Shown piece after piece: positions 37,319 to 51,109 of a stretch of DNA of 64,000 nucleotides. Under the pieces are notes generated by a model. That model had not been told where the DNA came from. It worked only from the letters and a program-made list of their open reading frames with translations, and searched no databases. Position numbers and translations under genes: made by a program. This stretch comes from Ailanthus altissimus (taxonomy: Eukaryota > Streptophyta > Magnoliopsida > Sapindales > Simaroubaceae): contig OX327697.1 in assembly GCA_946807835.1 (NCBI GenBank), positions 22,826,001 to 22,890,000 of the forward strand, read 5' to 3'. Numbering within the stretch: position 1 is the first letter of the stretch; every line of letters begins with the position of its first letter.

Positions 37319-40300
37319 TCAGTTTGTTCTTATCAAACATTCTTGTGGTAGGCCGAAGTCTTTCTTCAGATGAGCAAGTTCTAGCCTCCAAGGGTCATTA
37401 TGTAACTTGTAATGCAGAACCTGTTACGACAAGGATGACAGATCAGTTGACTTGACACACGCATATGTGAACTTCTATGGACGCTACACATACAGGAAGA
37501 AAAAAAAAAAAAAAAAGTTATAAGACCCCGTTTTTCAGAAACTCAAAGATCAATCAAAGCCTTGAACCGAACCAAAAGAACCAGATTAGATGACCTTAGA
37601 ATTCTACCACTTATAATTTCTTACCTCTCAGGATGCCGATGGTATATTTAATGGATATTAATTAGTTATTTTCTTTTTATATACATGTATGGTAACGCAG
37701 CATGAAAATAAACAAATATAACTTCTTTAACCGAAGATCATTAACCAAGTTAATGCTCCAACATATACGCCTTCCCCAAGATAGTTTACCAGACCTTTCC
37801 TGTTCAAGACTTCTTTCTTTTCTGGAATGATAGCATGAAACTATAGGAATAAATATGATTTTTTTTTTTTTTTGAAATAGGGAATAAACAAGATTTTGGG
37901 GAAAATACTTTGGTATTAGTCAGAAGAGGAAAAATACCTGTATGAATGTGGTGAAGACATCATCTTCACTTAATTGCGAGAATTCAACTGCCCATTCTGG
38001 CATGTCGCCGATAGTAGTTTTTTGTCTCTCAGCTTCAAGCATAATAGAATCACGGTACAAGAACCTTTGCCAAATTTTTTGTACATTTTCCAACTTAAAT
38101 TGTATCTCCGTCTCATTAATTCCCTACACAAGGTACCGCAACCAGCCAGTTATTATGCCAACTGCCAAATAGAAGTTTCTGGATGCCAACATATTAAGAA
38201 ATGCATACAAGATAATTACCCGGAGAATATTAATCAAATTTGGGATTTCATCTTCACGTATTCGAACAGCAAAGCTTTCATAGTTGAGCACATTCTCATA
38301 TGGCAGGAAAATCCCATCCTAAACACAAGGAAGCATGTAATAAACACCATACATGTAATTAGCATTCAAGTATCTTAGGTCCAATCCATATAGAAGTGGT
38401 AGGAATGATAACAAAACATATAAGAAACTTGCAGCTAGGGGTGGGCAAAAAATCAGCGAACCAAACCGGACCAAAAATAAGCCTAAATTAAGTCCATTTG
38501 AGCCAAACCGAACCGAACCAGGTTTGCCCACCCCTACTTGCAGCTGTTTAGAGCCAAAGGCATCGTGAATATAAACTTGCATTACGTCATCTACTAATTG
38601 AAGTCGGCCATCATCAGTTACACTAGGAAGCTTCAAAATATGCAAAATTAGATACCAATTACATAACCACTAATTTGTAAAGGCATAAGTATGCAGTCAG
38701 CCAAGCAGACCCTTAGACGGTTCAAAGATCTCTCTCTTTCTTTAGATCCTCTCTTTCAATGATCTCAAAACTAGAAATAAGTGCACAAGTTGTTTCCATA
38801 TCCTAAAGCAAAAGTAAAGATGTTTTCATTTCACATCCACCGTCTATATAAAGTGCAACTAATCCAGATCATCGGGTAGTTTGATTTAGTTGACATAGTT
38901 GTTCTTCAAAATAATCTATTTTCCCAAACATTAAAATGATCAAGTGACAAAAAATTTTATGATAGGAAAGATGTTCCTTGATAGGAAAGAAAAAGCTTCA
39001 AGCCTTGTTATAATTATAATTTACGAACCTGCACAATTCATAACAAACAGATGACGCTGAACATCAAAAAATTCACTAAATTGTTGTTAAAAGGACAGGT
39101 GATTTGAAAACTTTGAGCTCACATTTTAACAGCTAATAAATTTTGAATTGTGGGTTCTTGGACATATATTAGACAATGTTTCTAACTGCCTCCATCTCCT
39201 TCGTTTGAACAGTAACTATATGTGTTATTTTCATCAGAGATCCTGAAGTAAAAATCTCCAACATAAAATAGGCATAAAGGTTCTAAAATCCATCACTAGA
39301 ACCTCTATCATTTGAAGGTTTTAGATTAAACAGTGGAAGGAAAAGGTGGAAAAACCATGGCTGACATACATGCAATTTTTTAGTGTCAGGTATCAACTTA
39401 AAAACTTTCTACTAATAGCAACCAAATTCATGATGAATTCCAGAATCTGTGAGTAGTTTGTTATCAGGCAAACCTCAGAGGACAACCACAATAACAACCC
39501 TTATTAGATATCACCGTACATCTAAAACTGAGAATATAGAGGAAGAACTTTTGACCTCAAATTCAACAACTGGTAAATGTTAATAAAGGTTTTTGCTCAT
39601 GGTCCTTTAGCATGTGTCAGCCAATCTTTCAACTGCCTCTATCTCCTTGTTCCAAATTGCAATCAGTAATTAGATATTACGACACATCTAAAACTTAGAA
39701 TATCATGGTAGATTAGACCAAAATAAAGCACAGATTTTACCAACCACATATTGCAGACTAGTACTATACAAATTTTATTTCCAAGACGACCTAGATACTG
39801 AACCCTAAAGGTAAGACCAAAAGGAGGCACCATGCATATATTGTAGTTCATCCCACCACCATGCATCTTCTAATCACATATGATCTATTCACTTTTAAGA
39901 CTCTTTTTTTCCAATATACACAAAAAATTTGAATTACATGCAACAACATTAAAAAGGACATAAAGACAAGCAAAATCAAAGATGTTAGAGCAACTTATTA
40001 GTTAATAGTGCCCATGAAAGAGAAAGCCGAAAGGAAAAACCAGATCATAGACATAGATATGAACAAACAAGCAGCCAAGAGAAAAAAAGAAATAAACACT
40101 GCCTTCCAATTTGGGCCCATTTCTTCTAATGTAATATCTACAATCAATATTAAAGATGGTGAAATGAGGTAAATTTGACCTATAAAACAGGATTCACTTC
40201 TTTCTTTTTTTTTTTCTTTTTAAAGGTTTGGATTGAGATGAGAACCTCGCCCATGAAACACCAACCCTTACCCCCTATTTTTACTCGAACTCGGGTGGCC

Positions 40301-43300
40301 GCGGACACAAAGCGGATTTACGACTATCAAGCTACTCCCAGGAGCAACAGGATGCACTTCTTTGAATAACCCTGGCTCACGTTAATGTTTGATGTTGCCA
40401 ATAAGATTAGCACACATCAGAATAAACTAAGGAACTTGAGTCAAGTAGATGATGCTTATCACTTTCCACATGCATATAATGAAGACAAATAATAACTTTC
40501 AAAAAATTCTAGAACCATCAGATAACTAAAGACCTCATGCAATCTCAAAAGTGCAAGAGTTCCAAAAGTGATGTGAGCAAAATTTCAGGATTATTAATCT
40601 GTAATTTTCTTCACTAAAGCCATAAGCTACTGCCAGCTTATGGATTACTAAGAGCTAAAGCAACAACATGTTTGGTGTTTTAAGCTACTGAAGAGGAAAA
40701 GAAGCAAGATTCAGGGTCTCACTACCTGAATTATAACAGGAATGCAGCCTTGCAAAATACTATCTTCCATACGACCACTCCAACCATCTCCAGGAAATAC
40801 CCCACAAAAGACAGAACAGGCTATATCCTCGTGATAATTTTCAGAACGTAGTGGGGTAACAATTACATCTTCTGCATGCTGCTTCCCGAGCTTTCCTTCC
40901 TTGTTAGGGCTTGATCCAAACTCTTCTGCCAACTTCTGTCTAATACCCATGCTATAACTGCACACATACAATATAAATTATTAAATAGATCCTTCACAAG
41001 AAATTAACTGTACAGCATCAGCTATTTTGGAAATTGCAAATCAACCAGACAAGAGGACCACTGGTAGATCTCTCTCTAACGGTTTGAACAAGGTGAAGAA
41101 AGGGCCAACTCGTAGATTTTGAATTTTCTGAGATTTCATCATTATGTAAATGCCTTCTTGAGGCATTAGGAAAATTTAAACAGATAACAAAATAAGAACT
41201 TGCTGATTCATTTCATCTCAAAGAAATCATTTGAAATGATCCTCTCTCAAGATATTATAAATAGCTTTTTTCTTAAAACTTACAAAGCTTCTGGTCTTCC
41301 ATTAGGGTAAGCAGATCCGAGATTTCCATTGAAGTAGAACAGGGTCTTCCGTTTCTCTTGGGGACTGAAAAAAAAAATTGATGCATGTTAGCTTTCAAGC
41401 TTGAACTGTATAGATTGTTTGTAGAGCAATTTAGACCACAATCAAGAAGATGTTTACCTAGCCCAAAGTTTGGATCTCAAGGCAGAGACATCAGGACGTT
41501 TCCAAGCAGGAAGCACAAGGTCCTTCTCAGGGTCAAAGCATGGATGGTTGCCTCTTATACTAGAAGAAATCTTATCCCAGTTGTCAGCCCAGTAGGCCGT
41601 TGTTGAGTGGTTATGCTTTGAATTTGTATTACCCCAGTGAACCAACATCATGCTGTTCCATATCTCCTTAGGGGAATAGCAAGCACCTTCATCCCATGAA
41701 AAAAACTGCCTTCAGATATAAAGGTAGCATCATTAGCATACACACTACTAAATGATGTAATATCAGCAATATATAAATATATATAACATTCACTCTCTTC
41801 AATTTTTTCCACACTGGAAATAAATGAAACCCTTAATACATCATACCCAAATATGGTCTCTTCCTGAAGAACGGTTCCAGTATGGATATTGCTGAACAAT
41901 TAAATCATAGGCCTTCTTATAGAATTCCAGAGTGAGAGAACTCCTCAAGCCCATATGTTTCTGAAATCATAAAGTAACATATTCATATAACAATATGGAC
42001 TTATATATATGAGTGAAAGGAAATCAAAATAAATCAACAAATTTGTGTATGGATGCCAAAAACATATCTCTATGGGACACAGATAGAAAGTACTCCTGCT
42101 GTTAGATTCCAAAAGAGGCCCAAGGCCAGCACGGGAATTTGATAAAGCTTATACATGTGAAAACTGATGAGATATTTCCCAGGCTTTGGTTTATAGAATC
42201 CTCAAGCAAGGCTTTAAACTAGGGAAAATTGAGGCAGCTAATTTCAAGTATTAATATTTTACAGTCTAGGTAATAAAGAAGATATTATCTACCAAATTAT
42301 GCACATAGTATTACATTGAGATATGTATATAAACTATGGTCCTTTTCAGTTAATAAAATTTAATAAGAAAAGGAAGAGGAAATGATAAACTTTGTTAAAA
42401 GCTCCCATAATAACTACATTGATGGCTGTAGTTTAACTCTACCACAGCAGAACTCATTGACTAGATACAACCTCAACTCAAGTTGGTACATTATGGTTTG
42501 ACATAAACATAAATGCTAATATGTATCCATAATAGGAGAAGCATCCACAAAATTATGTATGAAACTCTTGTATACGTCCTCCTCTGTTTACCAGTGTGAG
42601 ATATTTATTGAGAATCAGTAAACAGTCCTGTGTTGAGAAGGAATGGAGCAATGTAAATCCTCATGTATATAAACTTCTATATAAAATATCTCAAAACCAC
42701 CACCTCTTTTTCTTAATTCTAACTTAAAAAGCATTTGGATCCATATCTTCTTTTGGTTAATTGAACAACAATCAAATTTGTCTTCATCAAATCTCCCATC
42801 CCTTAGAATATAGAGCAAGCCTGATATGTATCAATTCATTGGCAATCCTATCCACTTCAACAATCACATAATCCCCAACGTCTATTTCACCTGAACCAAA
42901 CTTATTCCCAGTAGCATGAATCAACTGTATTTAAGAAATATCTAGCAATAAAGGAAACTGGAGTCTTGTAAACCAAGAAACAAATACTTTCCACACAATA
43001 AGAGAATATCCTAGATAATAGGCACTCATTTAAAATAAGACATCCTCACAAAATTCTAAAACCAAGTAATTTTGCAACATAAAGAGCAATTTATGTAGAT
43101 CAGAAGTATTTAGAAAAACATAGGTTCCCTATAATGGTCAAATATAATTTATCACTGCATGCAGCATGCAATGCTTGTACAGACATGCACAACATCCACA
43201 CAAGCACATACAGGCATTTAATCATTCATCGTCTTTTGTTAGAGAAACTTCTCGTAATTAAGAGCTATTCTCAAGAAAGCATACTTGTGTAACACCTCGG

Positions 43301-46300
43301 AAAAGCATACCTCCATACTCAAGTGGGGTGCATCATCAGCACGAGTTATGATACATGAATCAAGAACAGGAACAAAGAAAAAGTCGGCTTCTTCACCATT
43401 TAGAGTCCGATATGAACTAGTTAATATACTTTCGTAAAATGCCATCTGCAAGTAGTATCAACAATACCAAAAAGGAAAAAATAATAATTAGCATTTTATG
43501 TTATAAACTGACTAATGTCAGTCTCACTTCATGTAATACCTGGGAACCATACAGCATCTCTGTCCAAATTGTTGCATTCCTTTCGTCATAAATTCTGTTT
43601 ACACACTCGAATTTAAAATGTCTCCCCTACAGTATGCAATGAATTACAAAAATAATAAGTTTTTTATTGGCATGTATTGCTCATTTTGAAATATATGAAG
43701 ATTAACTAAAAAATAATATTCTCATTCTAACCTCCAGGAGAAGACTGTTGAACTCTGGGGGCAAATCATAAACATAAATGAGGGGTCTTTTCTTTTTTAC
43801 CAGAGCATTAAGATTGACATAATTCCCAGTGATATTTGCATTACCAGGAACATCAATGTGAGCTGGTCGAAGCCATTGAGGCCATTCTCTTACAGATGAC
43901 ATAACAGAAGGAATACTACAATCTGTTCCGTACCAACCATTGTCACACTGAAGAGACAAACTAAATTTGATCAAAACAACAGATTGCAGAAAGACCAAAG
44001 TGACAATATTTATAGAAAACATCGACTTTCATAAAAAAAAAAGCAGTTAAACTAGATTCAGAAGCAAATTCAATATCCCAGAGTTCTCCAACAAGTCAAA
44101 ATATGACCTTAATTGTGCTTGATATTTTAACTCATGGTATAGAACTAATCTTATTGACTATATTAATTTGTGAAAGCATAAAAATCTTATATGAGTACTA
44201 CAGATAACTGTTGACCTGAGTGATTCCAGATAAACATAACTCCACTTATCATTTTTCAGTTATTGTGTGAAACTGTTAATAACAGAATCATGAGATTTTG
44301 CAAGGTAACTTAATTATTTTAAGATTCATTTGTATTGGATGAAAGATTTCAGCTGATTACTATTTGTGTCACTGCCTATGCAACTTATCGTACACCTCTA
44401 ATGATAACCTGAGATTGCCAGCAGTTGACATCAATGTAAAGTTTGTTGTTTGAGTAATTCCTTACACTCTTTCCAGATAACTGCTTTGGAAGGCAGTAGT
44501 GGCTAACATTTGTACTCAACATCCAACTTTCAATTTTATATATGTCTCCCCGGGTGATAAAACAATTAAATTCTCACCTTGTTTGTGAAACTCCTTGAAA
44601 GTATTTATTAACAAGGAACTGTACTCTTCTACACGGGTAAAGAGATAAAGACACAGCTCATAACTACAACATATGAATAAATTTTATTTATTTTAAGAAG
44701 ACAATAGGTCATCTAGTGAAGATCCTACAAGTGGATAAAGCTAACACAAACTTTTGGAGTTTACTATTTTAAGAACTTTCGACATAGCAGTTTTAGATTA
44801 GTGGTTTCTTTTTCATCTTCATATCAACTGTGAACTCTCACATGCTGAAATACAAAAAGGAATGCTTATAATGAAAACTTGGCATGATGATGCCAGGAGA
44901 TATGTAAGGGTCGTATAAAGTGCACTTTGACAAATTTGGGGTGGAATCAACATAAAGGTAAAAGCAAATTTCCCAAGTCACCAAATGCTTATGCATCATA
45001 AACAAAAGGTACCATTTTATCAGCGTGAAGTGACCTATAACAATATGTGAATTGGAAAATAGATTTTCCAAAAAAGAGTCTTCAAAGTCAGTTTTACAAC
45101 TTATATCGGATATTAAAGATGACGAAATACTTATAATCCACATTGAAATGAGTCCTAAACAAAAATAAAAGTTAGTGCTTAAATACTATTCATAATCACA
45201 GACTTTTCCAAGCTTTCAATTTGAAATTATTTAATGCCTTGCCTTAATCTCCCAAAATGAGATAATCTTTTAAGCATCTCATATAGACTTCAATTTAGAA
45301 GATTCAAATTCCAGGAGCACCTAGTGAAATGCCATTCATACCATTGGCTTTCCTGAAAAGAAAATGGCAATGTTTTCTGAAGAATTCTAGATTGATTGTT
45401 ACCAACACTGAAAATAACTTAATTTTTGTGTGCATAACAGCCAATTCTCCAACTTTGCCAATGAACTAAAAGGATGGTCACAAATTTTCTTTTTTTTTTT
45501 TTTATGATTTTAGGAGACAAAAATAACAGTTACCTGGCAAAATCCACCACGGCAATGTCCATGCCCAGAACATTGGTTAACACAAATGCATTGCACAGGC
45601 ACCTCACAGAACCGGCCCCAGAGACAATCATATTTACAATCACATTCTTCTTTGTACTGCACCTTCATAGCATATGCTTCATCTGGATCAACATTACACC
45701 AACCTGGCTTGCTACCATTGGTTGTCAAAATATTATCCAGGTCTGCTTTTGCCCAGTCAATCAATTTGGGAGCATCAGGTTCAGAAGGTAATCTGAAACA
45801 GATTAAGGTACTTTTAGCACAAACTGTTTCAGGATAAACAAGTAAACTGAAACTGAAAGACTAAAAGTCAACCAAGCTAAGAATCTAAATGTGCTCACTT
45901 CACTTGAAAGCCGCATGCCTCAGCAACGGGTCGATTTGGATATTTTGTTCCCTCTCCACAGAAACACATTGCTCTTGTTGTGTCACAGTGAGCAGGGCAA
46001 ATTGAAACAACCCATCTCCCATATGGGAACTCGGGCATCTTAGGGTGATTGCACTGCAAGTTAAGTCTCTCAGAGCATTCTTCTCCTGCTTCATCAGTAG
46101 ATATAATTTATCCAGTAACTATGGAGACATGAGCATATTGTTATTAACAATCTATTTACTCTGGCTAGCTTTGTAGTCCCATTATGTATACTTATATTCA
46201 AAACCTAATTGGTCAATAAGTTCTTGTAGATCTAATTGGAACTCCCACTTTGTTGCTTGCCATAGTAGAGATGAACAACATAGATGATTATAAATCATAA

Positions 46301-47337
46301 TTTATTAATGTGGTTTTTACTTATATTCACTTCATCACCAAATCAGTGATAATCATGACAGAAATATTGTTTACTTAATTATAAATGAAACAGGAATAAT
46401 ACACACAAACAACAGCCAAAGTTTCAAAATCAATTTTGGAACACAATCCTTTTTTAGGTTCCAACAATCCGAAAGATGTACAATTTCTAAATTCTTCAAG
46501 ATCATTACATTTAACCTTTATGTCTTAAGTAGATTATTATGATACAGAAAAATTCAAACATGAAAGCCCAACAAAAAATAAAATAAAGTACTAACCACTA
46601 TAGCCATGAAAGCATCGACATTGTCCGAATTCATGATTACAAACACCTTGACCACTACAGTCACTTTTGCATGTGTTGCCACCTATCATCTGCCAACAGA
46701 GGGTTTAAGTAAGAACAAATACAACTACCAGAATGGAATTGAGGTCATTGCAACCTTGACCTTTAAAAATGAGAAGATATAATTAAGAAGAAAAAAGGAG
46801 AAAATGTTTCTTGTCAGAGAAGCTTCAAATTCAACTCAAAAGCGAATGAAATCAACCACAATGCATCTTTACACAAACAGATTTTTTTTTCCATGGACAG
46901 TAAAATTGACGGAAGTCATAGTATCACAACCCAAAAGTGAAATGTAACAACTTATAATGAAATAAATAGTTTCTTTAGATGATTACTAATAGTACCTCAA
47001 CAATGTTCACTTCCTTAGCAATTGCATCACAACCAGAAAGCCAGCGTCCAATCTCAGTCTTCCACGGTGCATTACAATAAACAACTGCACCGTGCAAGTC
47101 AGCTGGAAACCTATTGTCTAAATCAAGATGCAGGGGTGAATTATTCCAAATGTTGGTCCCGCCTTGAATAGACTCATTAAGTCGAACGCAAGAGTTCTCA
47201 ACTTGTCGGACAGTAAAGTAATCAAGAGAAGGCACCAGAGGAAACATGAACAAATGAACTACAGAAACCAATGCCAGTGCAGAAGCAATTGCAGCTACTA
47301 AAGTCCATGAACTTTTCCATTTCTGAATTTGAAACAT
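37319..47337 (-). CDS. ExAD: Extensin arabinosyltransferase-like GT47 (ExAD homologue), 14 coding exons
   Basis: Golgi type II glycosyltransferase, GT47/exostosin family; Arabidopsis ExAD (At3g57630) adds the fourth arabinose on extensin hydroxyproline-arabinosides. Exons 5' to 3': 47337-46996, 46689-46596, 46085-45899, 45792-45534, 43947-43732, 43626-43540, 43445-43311, 41960-41847, 41705-41458, 41364-41284, 40957-40726, 38318-38220, 38123-37938, 37420-37319. Total 2,382 nt, 793 aa, the length I recall for ExAD. The short tail MFQIQKWKSS precedes a membrane anchor (about residues 10-34). Cys-rich EGF-like modules follow (CKSDCSGQGVCNHEFGQC; CSGHGHCRGGFC then CDNGWYGTDC), then the exostosin domain from RPLIYVYDLPPEF (about 348) through FFVPVLDSC, YPYWNRSSGRDHIWFFSWDE and GCIPVIIQDGIFLPYE. 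All borders are GT-AG and the frame is intact. Two small transposons sit in its third-from-last intron (38319-40725). Confidence 0.93.
38436..38536. mobile_element. 101-bp hAT-type MITE in an ExAD intron
   Basis: Perfect 14-bp terminal inverted repeats TAGGGGTGGGCAAA / TTTGCCCACCCCTA, flanked by a perfect 8-bp duplication CTTGCAGC (38428-38435 and 38537-38544). TAGGGGTG-type ends with 8-bp duplications are diagnostic of plant hAT MITEs. The interior is rich in AAACCGAACC words. It has no coding capacity. Confidence 0.92.
38545..38645 (-). other. Unidentified protein-like stretch inside the ExAD intron
   Basis: On the ExAD strand, an open stretch reads LPSVTDDGRLQLVDDVMQVY then IHDAFGSKQ, with protein-like composition. 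The hAT MITE inserted at its 3' end. It is not part of the spliced ExAD frame as I reconstruct it. It may be a relic exon, a captured gene fragment or chance; I do not recognise the family. Confidence 0.25.
40203..40345 (-). mobile_element. tRNA-type SINE in an ExAD intron
   Basis: On the minus strand it begins GCTCCTGGGAGTAGCTTGA, has a box-B-like CCGAGTTCGAGTA, and ends in an A-rich tail (the T run at 40203-40220 on the plus strand). It is flanked by near-perfect 17-bp direct repeats, AACAGGATTCACTTCTT (40186-40202) and AACAGGATGCACTTCTT (40346-40362), as expected of target-primed retroposition. The length of about 143 bp fits plant SINEs. The family name is unknown to me. Confidence 0.75.
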
Positions 47338-48449
47338 TCTCTCAAGACCCTCTTTTCTGACAAACAAATAATTATATAAATAAGCACTATAAATTCAACA
47401 AATATAAATATTTCATCAAGAATTGATAAATGTTTGTCAATACAAGCTAAATTGTAAACAAAAAATTACAAACATCAAATTTGAGACAATTAAGCTTAAA
47501 AGAGTTACCTGTTCAAAGTCTCCGATTAAAGCGACACCGTCTGTATCTGAATTCTCGAAACAGAACCGAGATGATCAAATTATAATAATCGAAATTGAAT
47601 GAGTAAGAGTGAGTTTTGGCCAATAAAAGGCGTTAACTAACCTTTCAGCAGATCTGCGACTGCGAGTACATGTTCTGAAATGGAAGTGCCTACAATATTA
47701 AACAAAGAGAACTGAAAACGGAACTTGAACGAACTTAAAATAATGTGAGAGACGAACAAACAGACAGATACAGAGAATTAAGTTTAGTAGCCAATTAATC
47801 ATGAGCTTACCAGCTAAACCTCAGATTAAAGAATTATCATTATTGAGTTAAGAAGAAAGAAAATAATGAATTTTTTTAAGAGGCCAAAGACGGAGAGAGA
47901 GCCGCCAAGGCTCTCTGCCGCTCACTGAGGAAGTTGGAACCTTTTGCTACATTGTCTCGTTAATTACTATTAAAATGACTGTAATTGTCCTTTCTCCGTA
48001 ATAATAAGTTGTTGTGGTTTGAGGTTATTTTTGTATATTCGGCGATAATTGTTAATTTTGGAATCTTTTCTGGCGCTGTGAAAGCTGCCGCATGGGAAGT
48101 TGACAGTTCTGTGTGGGACAACTCATAACTCCAAAAAATAATAATAAACGAATTTAAATTTTCTTTCAAAAAAATAGAGCTTCTCTTTCAAAAAAAAAAA
48201 AAAAGAGTGGAGCTTAATGAAAATAAACGTAATACATAATAACATATAGTCCCTAAATAAAATGGATAATAACATCTAGGTCCCTAATTAGTAATTCCTT
48301 ACTCTTTTCCATATAATAATACTATTTTATTTATAAATAAGGGTAAACAAAATTAATCGGTAATAAAAAAAAATAAAACTGAATCAACTTGGCTTAGTCG
48401 GCCCGGTTGTCACACCCACAAAAAAATTTGATTATTTATAAGGCATAAT
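47338..48449. other. ExAD 5' leader, spliced, and upstream flank
   Basis: The acceptor just upstream of the ATG (exon edge at 47356) shows that the 5' UTR is spliced. Candidate untranslated exons on the minus strand lie near 47516-47560 (donor GTAAC) and 47672-47700 (donor GTTAG). From about 47940 to 48449 the sequence is AT-rich promoter/spacer with A and T runs; no other gene. Confidence 0.5.
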
Positions 48450-50613
48450 TGTTAGAATTAGTATTTATATGTTATTTTTGTTTGGATAAATATTTAATAT
48501 ATATATATATAATTTATATTTTATTAAATTATTGATTACTTTTTAATATATTGTACAATACTTGTAACGTTACATATATTATATGATCTAAAAAAATTCA
48601 GATCTGATCTAAAGAAGTTTAGATTAAAATTAAGGGTTAGTAACATTAAGAATTATGATTGTTAAGAGTTAACAGATTATAAGAATTAGTGAAATCTAAG
48701 GAGTTGAAGCATTGTCTGTAACGGGACAAAAATCTGAGAGTAGTATACTAGTAATGATGTAGTTACAAGAGTTGCAATAGGATACTAAAAAATGTCATTA
48801 TGTAAGTATATTATCAAACATTAAGTTTTTTATCTATTTTCACCGATGCAGATCTGTTGGTAAATTCCTTATCATATAGATCAGTGTATGATTATATCTG
48901 TAGGATACAGATGGTTGTTCTTAACTGACGATGATCTTGGAGCTTGTATAGGTATATATAGGTATTCAGTAAGGACTGAGTACGGAAGAAACTCACGAGG
49001 ACCTTAATAGGCATCCTATGTAAGCCGTTAATAGAATGTCCTCTCAAATTAAGTAGTATGTGTAGTCTTTTGACCTAAGCGCCACGGTGGGCTTATAAGT
49101 GATTCATCATACTTAGGTTCTACGGACGTTAGAGACCTTTTATGGTCTAACCGCTGCGTGTCGTTGGGTATAGTCCGATACTCATAGAGCTCAGTGTGTG
49201 TAGATATGGGATCTGTCAGCTCAAATAAGGAGTTGTATATCCAGATGCTTCGAGATTGTATCTCAAAAAGTCTTATGGCCACAAGTAATTAACCTCAGAA
49301 AAGAGTTTCTCACAAGGTAGAACAATATAGCAAAAGTGTTTACATATATTGTTCGGTGAAATACAAATCTAGAGATAGGTTCATGGATCTACTTATGGAA
49401 GTTTGACGATGCTGATTTATGTCCTTACGTATCTATGATATAAATGACAAAAAGACTATACATATACGTTATGACCTTAACTAGTATGGTCCAACACGCT
49501 GATTTTAATATCCGTGACGTATGCGTGGGGCATCATTTACGGACTCATGGAATAGTTCCATTTGACGAATTGAGCGTGGATCTAGGAATTTTCGCAATAT
49601 AGAGTGTACTTATTGTGCACTAGGGCAGCGTACTGGATCGAATTATTCAGTCCAGTAATATTCAGTACGACCACGAGATGTGCGCGTGTCTATATTTAAA
49701 TGTTAAATATATTAATTAGTTAACAATTATTGTTTATTAATTGTGCATTGACACGTGACTCATTGTAGATCATTGGTTGAGTTTACTTAAGTGTGTAGTA
49801 TGAGAGGATCTACTAGATGGTATACTTGGTAACCATGTAAAAAAAATGATAATTTTACATATTTATTATTTAATTATTAAATAATTAAAATATCTCATTA
49901 TTATATAATATAATAATATATTATTTGATTATAATATTAATATATATACTTGGTGGCCAAGTATATATATATTATATAATGTTATTATTTAACATAATAA
50001 TAATATATTTATATTTGGTGGTCAAGTATAGATATATTTAATATTATTATATTACATATTAATTACATATTTAGATGAGAGAGAAACGTGTGATTAAGGA
50101 GAAAAGAAAAACAATTGTTGCTTTTGTATTTGAATTAATTTTTTATTTTGAACAACACAGAGTGGCCGGTTATTCAAATAGAAAATTAAAAAAAGAATTT
50201 GTTTTTTTTCTTTTGATTTCAAAAGTTGAAATATTAGCTACTAATTACATTAATTTAAGCTTTTATTTTTTTCTTAAAGAGTTGATCAAGTGAAAAACAA
50301 ATTTTTTAAATGGTTTAAGTGTTAAACTCGGTACTGAAAAAAAAATTGATGTTCTAATTTACCAAGTCTATCTAATTGGTGACTAGAACTGCTTACGAGT
50401 CTCACTCCGAGCGGACTCCAGTAACTTTTCTTCAAAAGTTACAATCGGTGAATTCTCAAATTTATTTGTATATTAATTTGACTAATATATACTTTAATTA
50501 TGTTTATTATACGCTTTTATTATTTTGTTGTGCTTAAATATGTATGAGATATGTATTTTGTACAATGAACACATATACACATGCATACAGATCGTATATA
50601 ATAGATCGCAACA
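48450..50613 (+). repeat. Copia-D left LTR (about 2.16 kb)
   Basis: Starts TGTTAGAATTAGTATTTATA. Matching landmarks in both LTRs include ACCGCTGCGTGTCG and GGGGCATCATT. Unusually long for a copia LTR. It includes an AT-rich stretch (49850-50060) with repeated TTGGTGGCCAAGTATA-type words. Confidence 0.8.
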
Positions 50614-50739
50614 AATGGTATCAAAATCTCTTTTGTATTGATTGGGTGTGATTTGAGTGTATGGAAGTGTTATTGATAAAGTCCTAGTGTCAAATAGTGC
50701 GTTTTAAATGTTAAAACGGGTATACCAAGGCTGGAATGA

Positions 50740-51060
50740 CACTGGGCACCGCGGCCTTGAATTCTGGCACCGTAGCACTGGGGCTCTTCAGGCTATAGCG
50801 CCGCAGTGCTAGATAGGGAGCACCGTGACGCTGCAATTTCCAGACCCTAGTGCCACAACGCTCGTGACTTGGTGCAGCGGTGCTGGGGGTTCTACCTTCC
50901 AGTGCCGCAATATTAGTAAGTAAGCGTCGCAGCGTTGCAGATTTGACTCCCAGCGTCGCAGCATTAATTGGCTAGCATTGTAGTACTGAGGGTTCTGCCT
51001 CCCAACACTGTAGCGCTAGTAGCCTAGCGCCACAACGCTAATACTGTTTACTCAAACAGT
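50740..51060. repeat. GC-rich degenerate tandem array in the Copia-D leader
   Basis: Roughly a dozen spaced copies of a variable core like AGCGCCGCAGTGCT / AGTGCCGCAACGCT, one every 25-40 bp, many partly self-complementary. It stands out from the AT-rich surroundings and lies between the primer-binding site and gag. Confidence 0.7.
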
Positions 51061-51109
51061 AATTTTGAATAGTATTTTGAACAATGTTTCACAATTAAAT
51101 TTTACATAT

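Noticed and set aside
46996..47367. Longer ExAD N-terminus beginning upstream of 47337
   Set aside because: The extra codons start at TTG and cross a splice acceptor (TTTGTCAG); the first real ATG is 47337.
50075..50293. ORF in the Copia-D left LTR
   Set aside because: Phe/Lys-rich translation of AT-rich LTR DNA with no counterpart in the right LTR.
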